From assembly GCA_035264885.1 (NCBI GenBank), contig DATFPK010000029.1, positions 1 through 14,308 on the forward strand: 14,308 bases of DNA. Reading direction: 5' to 3'. The notes beneath the pieces were generated by a model, which saw only the letters and a list, made by a program, of their open reading frames with translations, was not told the DNA's origin and ran no database searches. The translations under genes and the position numbers were made by a program. Position 1 is the stretch's first letter. Each line of letters opens with the position of its first letter. The DNA is from DATFPK01 sp035264885. Lineage in GTDB: Bacteria > Actinomycetota > Thermoleophilia > Solirubrobacterales > 70-9. Positions 11,103 through 14,308 of this stretch are shown in pieces.

Positions 11103-12113
11103 GTGAGCCGCCGCCCGACGCTCGAGGATCGCGTCCGCGATTGGGAGGAGCGCTATCTCTCCGATCTGGCGACCCGCTCCTATCCCGCAGGGCGGCAGCG
11201 GGAGGAGCCGGACAGCCCGCTGCGCACGCCATTCCAGCGCGACCGCGACCGGATCGTGCACTCGAAGTCGTTCCGGCGCCTCAAGCACAAGACCCAGGTC
11301 TTCGTCGCGCCGGAGGGAGACCACTACCGGACCCGGCTGACCCACACGCTCGAGGCGTGCGGGATCGCGCGGACGGTGGCGCGGGCGCTGGGGCTGAACG
11401 AGGACCTGACGGAGGCGATCGGGCTCGGGCACGATCTGGGGCACCCGCCGTTCGGCCACATCGGCGAGGAGGCGCTGGACGCGGCGCTGCGGATGCGCGG
11501 GCAGTCGGGCTTTCGCCACAACCTGCACTCGCTGCGCGTGGTCGACGTGCTCGAGCGCGAGGGCCGGGGCATGAACCTGACCGACCAGGTTCGCGACGGG
11601 ATCCTGCGGCATACGGGGCCGGACAAGCCGGCGACGCTTGAGGGGCGGATCGTGCGGCTGGTCGATCGGGTGGCCTACATCAATCACGACATCGACGACG
11701 CGATCCGGGCGGGAGTGCTGCGGCCGGAGAGCCTGCCCGAAAGGGAGATCGAGCTGCTCGGGCCGACCGGCTCCGCCCGAATCGACCGGCTGGTGCGCGA
11801 CATCGTCGAGCGCTCCGAGGAGGCGGGGGACATCGTCCAGAGCGACGAGCTCGGCGGGGCGATGCTGCGGCTGCGCAAGTTCATGTTCGACAACGTGTAT
11901 CTGGGGCCGGCGGCGCGGCGCGAGCAGGAGCGGGTGCAGCGGACGATGCGGGGCCTGTTCGACCACTACATCGCGCACGCCGACGAGCTGCCGGCGGCGG
12001 AGGACGGGACGGCGCCCGAGCAGCGGGTGGTCGACTACATCGCCGGCATGACCGACCGCTACTGCATCGCGACGTTCACGGCGCTGACCATCCCCGAGGA
12101 GGCAAAATTCTGA
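11103..12113 (+). CDS. dgt: dNTP triphosphohydrolase-like HD-domain protein (dGTPase family)
   Basis: A 336-residue protein expected to hydrolyse deoxynucleoside triphosphates to the nucleoside and triphosphate, controlling the dNTP pool. The family opening is clear: TPFQRDRDRIVHSKSFRRLKHKTQVF (residues 42-67, Arg/Lys-rich). Metal ligands of the HD domain are H81 (LTHTLEA), H110-D111 (GLGHDLGHPPFGH) and D196 (YINHDIDD). The length matches the shorter Dgt-like group rather than the 505-residue E. coli enzyme. The open frame runs back to 10986 inside ppdK, but homology and the TAGGAT hexamer 7 nt upstream place the start at GTG 11103 (SRRPTLEDRVRDW). It directly precedes dnaG, a pairing also found in mycobacteria, which links dNTP supply and DNA priming. 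Which dNTP is preferred cannot be told. Confidence 0.93.
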   Translation: MSRRPTLEDRVRDWEERYLSDLATRSYPAGRQREEPDSPLRTPFQRDRDRIVHSKSFRRLKHKTQVFVAPEGDHYRTRLTHTLEACGIARTVARALGLNEDLTEAIGLGHDLGHPPFGHIGEEALDAALRMRGQSGFRHNLHSLRVVDVLEREGRGMNLTDQVRDGILRHTGPDKPATLEGRIVRLVDRVAYINHDIDDAIRAGVLRPESLPEREIELLGPTGSARIDRLVRDIVERSEEAGDIVQSDELGGAMLRLRKFMFDNVYLGPAARREQERVQRTMRGLFDHYIAHADELPAAEDGTAPEQRVVDYIAGMTDRYCIATFTALTIPEEAKF

Positions 12114-12209
12114 CGCCGCCTCCTCGCTCCCGCTCGGCCCCCGCACCCGGAGACGCGGCAATCTGCGGGACCTCGGTACCGGGTCCGGGGGCGGCTTTGC
12201 CCAGGTGAG

Positions 12210-12215
12210 TACGGT
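12210..12215 (+). promoter_or_regulatory. -10-like hexamer TACGGT before dnaG
   Basis: TACGGT fits TANNNT and ends 9 nt before the GTG at 12225. The 111-bp gap after dgt (12114-12224) has no Shine-Dalgarno near dnaG. It holds short complementary pieces (ACCCGG 12145-12150 with CCGGGT 12179-12184) and the palindrome CGGTACCG (12174-12181), none followed by a T-run. Confidence 0.4.
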
Positions 12216-12224
12216 GGCTTCCTA

Positions 12225-14012
12225 GTGTCGAAGTTCGCGTCCGACAGCGTCGAGCGGGTCCGCGTCGCGGCCGACATCGTCGAGATCGTTTCGGCGCACA
12301 CCGACCTGCGCCGGCAGGGGGCGCGGTGGGTGGGGCTCTGTCCGTTCCACGAGGAGCGGACGCCGTCCTTCTCGGTCGAGCCGAGCGACAAGCTCTACTA
12401 CTGCTTCGGCTGCGGGGCCGGGGGCGACGTCTTCGGGTTCGTGCAGGAGAAGGACGGGGTCGGATTCCCCGAGGCGGTCGAGATGCTGGCGCAGCGCTAC
12501 GGGGTGGAGCTGCAGCGCGAGCGCGAGGATCCGCGGGCCGAGGCGGAGCGGCGGCACCGGGCGCGGCTGGGGGAGCTGCTGGCGCGGGCGGGGGCGTTCT
12601 ACTCGGAGTTCCTGTGGTCCTCGCCGAAGGCGGCAAAGGCGCGGGAGTATCTGGCGCAGCGGGGGCTGGGGGAGGAGGTGCTGCGCGATTTCGGGGTGGG
12701 GCTGGCGCCGCCGGACTGGGGCTCGCTGCTCGAGCGGGCCCAGCGGGCCGGGTACACGGTTGACGAGCTGCTGGCGGCGGGGCTCGCCCAGCGGGGGCGG
12801 CAGGGCGGGGTCTACGACCGCTTCCGGGCGCGGATCACGTTCCCGATCCGCGACCGGCGGGGGCGCGTGCTCGGGTTCGGGGCGCGGGCGACGCGCCCCG
12901 ACCAGCCGCCGAAGTACCTGAACTCCAAGGAGGGGGAGCTGTTTCACAAGAGCCGCTGTCTGTTCGGCATCGACCTGGCGTGGGGGGCGGTCAGCAAGGC
13001 GGGGCGGGCGGTGGTGGTCGAGGGGTATACGGACGCTCTGGCGCTGCACCAGGCGGGGGTGAAGGAGGCGGTGGCGGTGATGGGGACGTCGATCACCGAG
13101 CGGCAGGTGGAGATGCTCTCGGCCCATGTCGAGGAGGTGGTCCTGGCGCTGGATGCCGACGCGGCGGGGCAGCAGGCGATGCTGCGGGCGCAGCGGGTGG
13201 CGGACAGCCGCCGGATGCGGCTGGGGGTGGCGGCGATGCCGGAGGGCGAGGACCCGGCCGAGATGCTGGCGGGAGAGGGTGGGGCGGAGCGGTTCCGAGA
13301 GCTGCTCGACGGGTCGGTTGACCTGAGGGAGTTCCAGATCGACCTGATCCTGCGGGGGACCGACCTGGCGAGCCCGGCCGACCGTGATCGGGCGCTGGCG
13401 GAGGCGGCGCCGGTGCTGGCGGGGCTGGGGGAGGGGGCGTGGCGGGACGAGCTCGTTCGTCGGGTCTCGGAGAAGCTGGACTTGACGCCGGCGACGGTGA
13501 TGGGGCGGGTGGCCGCGGCGCCGCCGCTGCGGGAGGGGGACGGGAGGCCGGAGCGGGTCGCGCGCCCGGGTGGCGGCGGCGAGACGGCGCGGCGGCCGGC
13601 GGCGCCGCTGACCTCGCGGGAGCGGCGGGAGCGGGCGCTGCTTGCGATGTGCATCGCCGAGCCGGACGAGGGGAGGAAGTGGCTGGAGCGGCTGACGCCG
13701 CAGCATCTGTCGCCGCTGGGAGGGCGGGCGGCGGAGTGGCTGCGCGGGCACCTGGAGGACCCGGTGACCGCGTTGCCGCGCGAGGACTCGGAGCTGGCGT
13801 CGCTGATCCCGGAGCTGGTGATGGTCGCGGAGCGTGAGCCCGCCTCGGCGGAGGCGATGGAGCTCAACTTCCTGATGCTCGAGCAGCGGCGACTGGAGGA
13901 CCGGATCGGCGAGGCGGGCGAGCAGGGTGAGTTCGAGCGCCGTGCCGAGCTCAGCCGCGAGCGCGCCCGTCTGGTCGAGCGGATCGCCCACGCCGAGCGG
14001 GTCGCGGGCTGA
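12225..14012 (+). CDS. dnaG: DNA primase
   Basis: A 595-residue primase that makes RNA primers for replication. The N-terminal CHC2 zinc-binding domain has C39, H42, C60 and C63 (LCPFHEERTPSFSV, then YYCFGCGAGGDVFGFV). The catalytic core includes FPIRDRRGRVLGFGAR and NSKEGELFHKSRCLFG. The TOPRIM fold has E266 in VVVEGYTDALAL and the D310-x-D312 pair in LALDADAAGQQA. A Gly/Ala/Arg-rich linker (about 430-465) leads to the C-terminal helical domain expected to bind the DnaB helicase. The length is within the usual range of about 580-640. GTG 12225 is the only possible start, since no start codon lies upstream in this frame. Third codon positions are strongly G-ended here, unlike the C-ended pyrG. 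The next gene is not rpoD, the common neighbour of dnaG elsewhere. Confidence 0.97.
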   Translation: MSKFASDSVERVRVAADIVEIVSAHTDLRRQGARWVGLCPFHEERTPSFSVEPSDKLYYCFGCGAGGDVFGFVQEKDGVGFPEAVEMLAQRYGVELQREREDPRAEAERRHRARLGELLARAGAFYSEFLWSSPKAAKAREYLAQRGLGEEVLRDFGVGLAPPDWGSLLERAQRAGYTVDELLAAGLAQRGRQGGVYDRFRARITFPIRDRRGRVLGFGARATRPDQPPKYLNSKEGELFHKSRCLFGIDLAWGAVSKAGRAVVVEGYTDALALHQAGVKEAVAVMGTSITERQVEMLSAHVEEVVLALDADAAGQQAMLRAQRVADSRRMRLGVAAMPEGEDPAEMLAGEGGAERFRELLDGSVDLREFQIDLILRGTDLASPADRDRALAEAAPVLAGLGEGAWRDELVRRVSEKLDLTPATVMGRVAAAPPLREGDGRPERVARPGGGGETARRPAAPLTSRERRERALLAMCIAEPDEGRKWLERLTPQHLSPLGGRAAEWLRGHLEDPVTALPREDSELASLIPELVMVAEREPASAEAMELNFLMLEQRRLEDRIGEAGEQGEFERRAELSRERARLVERIAHAERVAG

Positions 14013-14037
14013 GACCGGGCCGTCGGCTCGCCCGGAG

Positions 14038-14053
14038 GCGAACACATGTTCGC
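14038..14053. promoter_or_regulatory. SOS box (LexA operator) upstream of the tandem-HTH gene
   Basis: GCGAACACATGTTCGC has perfect 6-bp arms, GCGAAC and GTTCGC, around a 4-bp centre. It contains the CGAAC-N4-GTTCG core of the LexA site known from mycobacteria and other actinomycetes. It lies 13 bp upstream of the TAGATC hexamer, in the place of the -35 element, where bound LexA would block RNA polymerase. The same bases can form a hairpin followed by TTTT (14054-14057), so a second role as a terminator for dnaG is possible. Confidence 0.8.
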
Positions 14054-14066
14054 TTTTCCGTCCGCC

Positions 14067-14072
14067 TAGATC
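14067..14072 (+). promoter_or_regulatory. -10-like hexamer of the SOS-controlled promoter
   Basis: TAGATC (overlapping CTAGAT) ends 14 nt before the ATG at 14087, which would leave a leader of about 7 nt without a Shine-Dalgarno. An alternative is CATCAT (14075-14080), 6 nt before the ATG. Either one places the SOS box within the promoter. Confidence 0.4.
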
Positions 14073-14086
14073 TCCATCATCTCGGC

Positions 14087-14308
14087 ATGGACAAGGCATT
14101 TCTCGAGGCCCGCCTCGCCGAGGGGATGTCGCTCGAGAAGATCGGCCAGCTCACCGGCAAGCACCCCTCGACCGTCTCCTACTGGCTGAAGAAGCACGGC
14201 CTGGAAGCAGAGGGGAAGGCTCGCCACGCCCCGAAGGCGGTGCTCGACCCCATCCGGCTGCGGGAGCTCGTTGACTCCGGCGCCACGATCCGCGAGATCG
14301 CGGACCGG
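14087..14308 (+). CDS. Tandem helix-turn-helix protein under an SOS box, 3'-truncated by the window edge
   Basis: Seventy-four codons are visible and the frame is still open at the last base. The start is ATG (MDKAFLEARLAEGMS). Residues 11-39 form a helix-turn-helix of the Homeodomain-like type: EGMSLEKIGQLTGKHPS followed by the recognition helix TVSYWLKKHGL. After a Lys/Ala/His-rich linker (40-53) a second unit begins, IRLRELVDSGATIREIADR, which lines up with the first (L-x-x-G-x-[ST]-x-x-x-I-[GA]). This suggests an internally duplicated DNA-binding N-terminus. From memory, similar N-termini in Thermoleophilia-type genomes precede an HNH-nuclease-like Cys/His module; that part is outside the window and unverified. 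The SOS box upstream implies induction by DNA damage. It could be a regulator, a nuclease or a transposase-related protein. No gene name is justified. Confidence 0.8.
   Translation, partial: MDKAFLEARLAEGMSLEKIGQLTGKHPSTVSYWLKKHGLEAEGKARHAPKAVLDPIRLRELVDSGATIREIADR

Noticed and set aside
12141..12185. Hairpin or riboswitch in the dgt-dnaG gap
   Set aside because: The complementary pieces are 5-8 bp, mutually exclusive and common at this GC content. There is no T-run or recognisable riboswitch motif.
12222..14099. A 625-residue minus-strand open frame opposite dnaG
   Set aside because: Low-complexity Arg/Pro/Leu/His composition and complete overlap with dnaG. It is a by-product of G-ended codons.

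Overview
The window is very GC-rich, densely coding, and every gene is on the + strand. Codon use, frequent GTG starts and gene order point to an actinomycetote. Several start codons lie 6-9 nt behind a TANNNT-like hexamer with no Shine-Dalgarno, as in leaderless actinobacterial transcripts. A deep-branching high-GC class such as Thermoleophilia (Solirubrobacterales-like) is my best guess, but this is inference: the sequence holds no rRNA or other taxonomic marker.

Left block (1-5174): the 3' part of pyrG (CTP synthase), an M20 tripeptidase-T-like peptidase, a probable DUF3866 protein of unknown function, a Nudix hydrolase of the ADP-ribose pyrophosphatase type, and a XerC/XerD tyrosine recombinase. 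The peptidase, DUF3866 and Nudix genes overlap and are probably translationally coupled. The order pyrG ... Nudix ... xerD matches that known from mycobacteria, with two genes inserted.

Middle block (5188-8374): a small lipoprotein, mutM (Fpg glycosylase) and a P1-family (S58) Ntn peptidase, joined by 1-nt and 4-nt overlaps. After a 78-bp gap with a striking inverted repeat and a TTGACA element comes recO (recombinational repair).

Right block (8381-14012): ppdK (pyruvate phosphate dikinase), dgt (dNTP triphosphohydrolase-like HD protein) and dnaG (primase). ppdK and dgt each start right at the end of the upstream gene, but each has its own leaderless-type -10 candidate.

Right edge (14013-14308): directly after dnaG lies a near-perfect actinobacterial SOS (LexA) box, CGAACACATGTTCG, followed by a -10-like hexamer and the first 74 codons of a protein with tandem helix-turn-helix repeats. 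The gene runs off the window. This DNA-damage-controlled gene of unknown function is the most interesting object here.

Most of the window is housekeeping: nucleotide metabolism (pyrG, dgt, Nudix), DNA replication and repair (dnaG, recO, mutM, xer) and central carbon metabolism (ppdK). I see no tRNA, rRNA, CRISPR array, insertion sequence or phage module. The largest spaces without a gene are about 70-110 bp.
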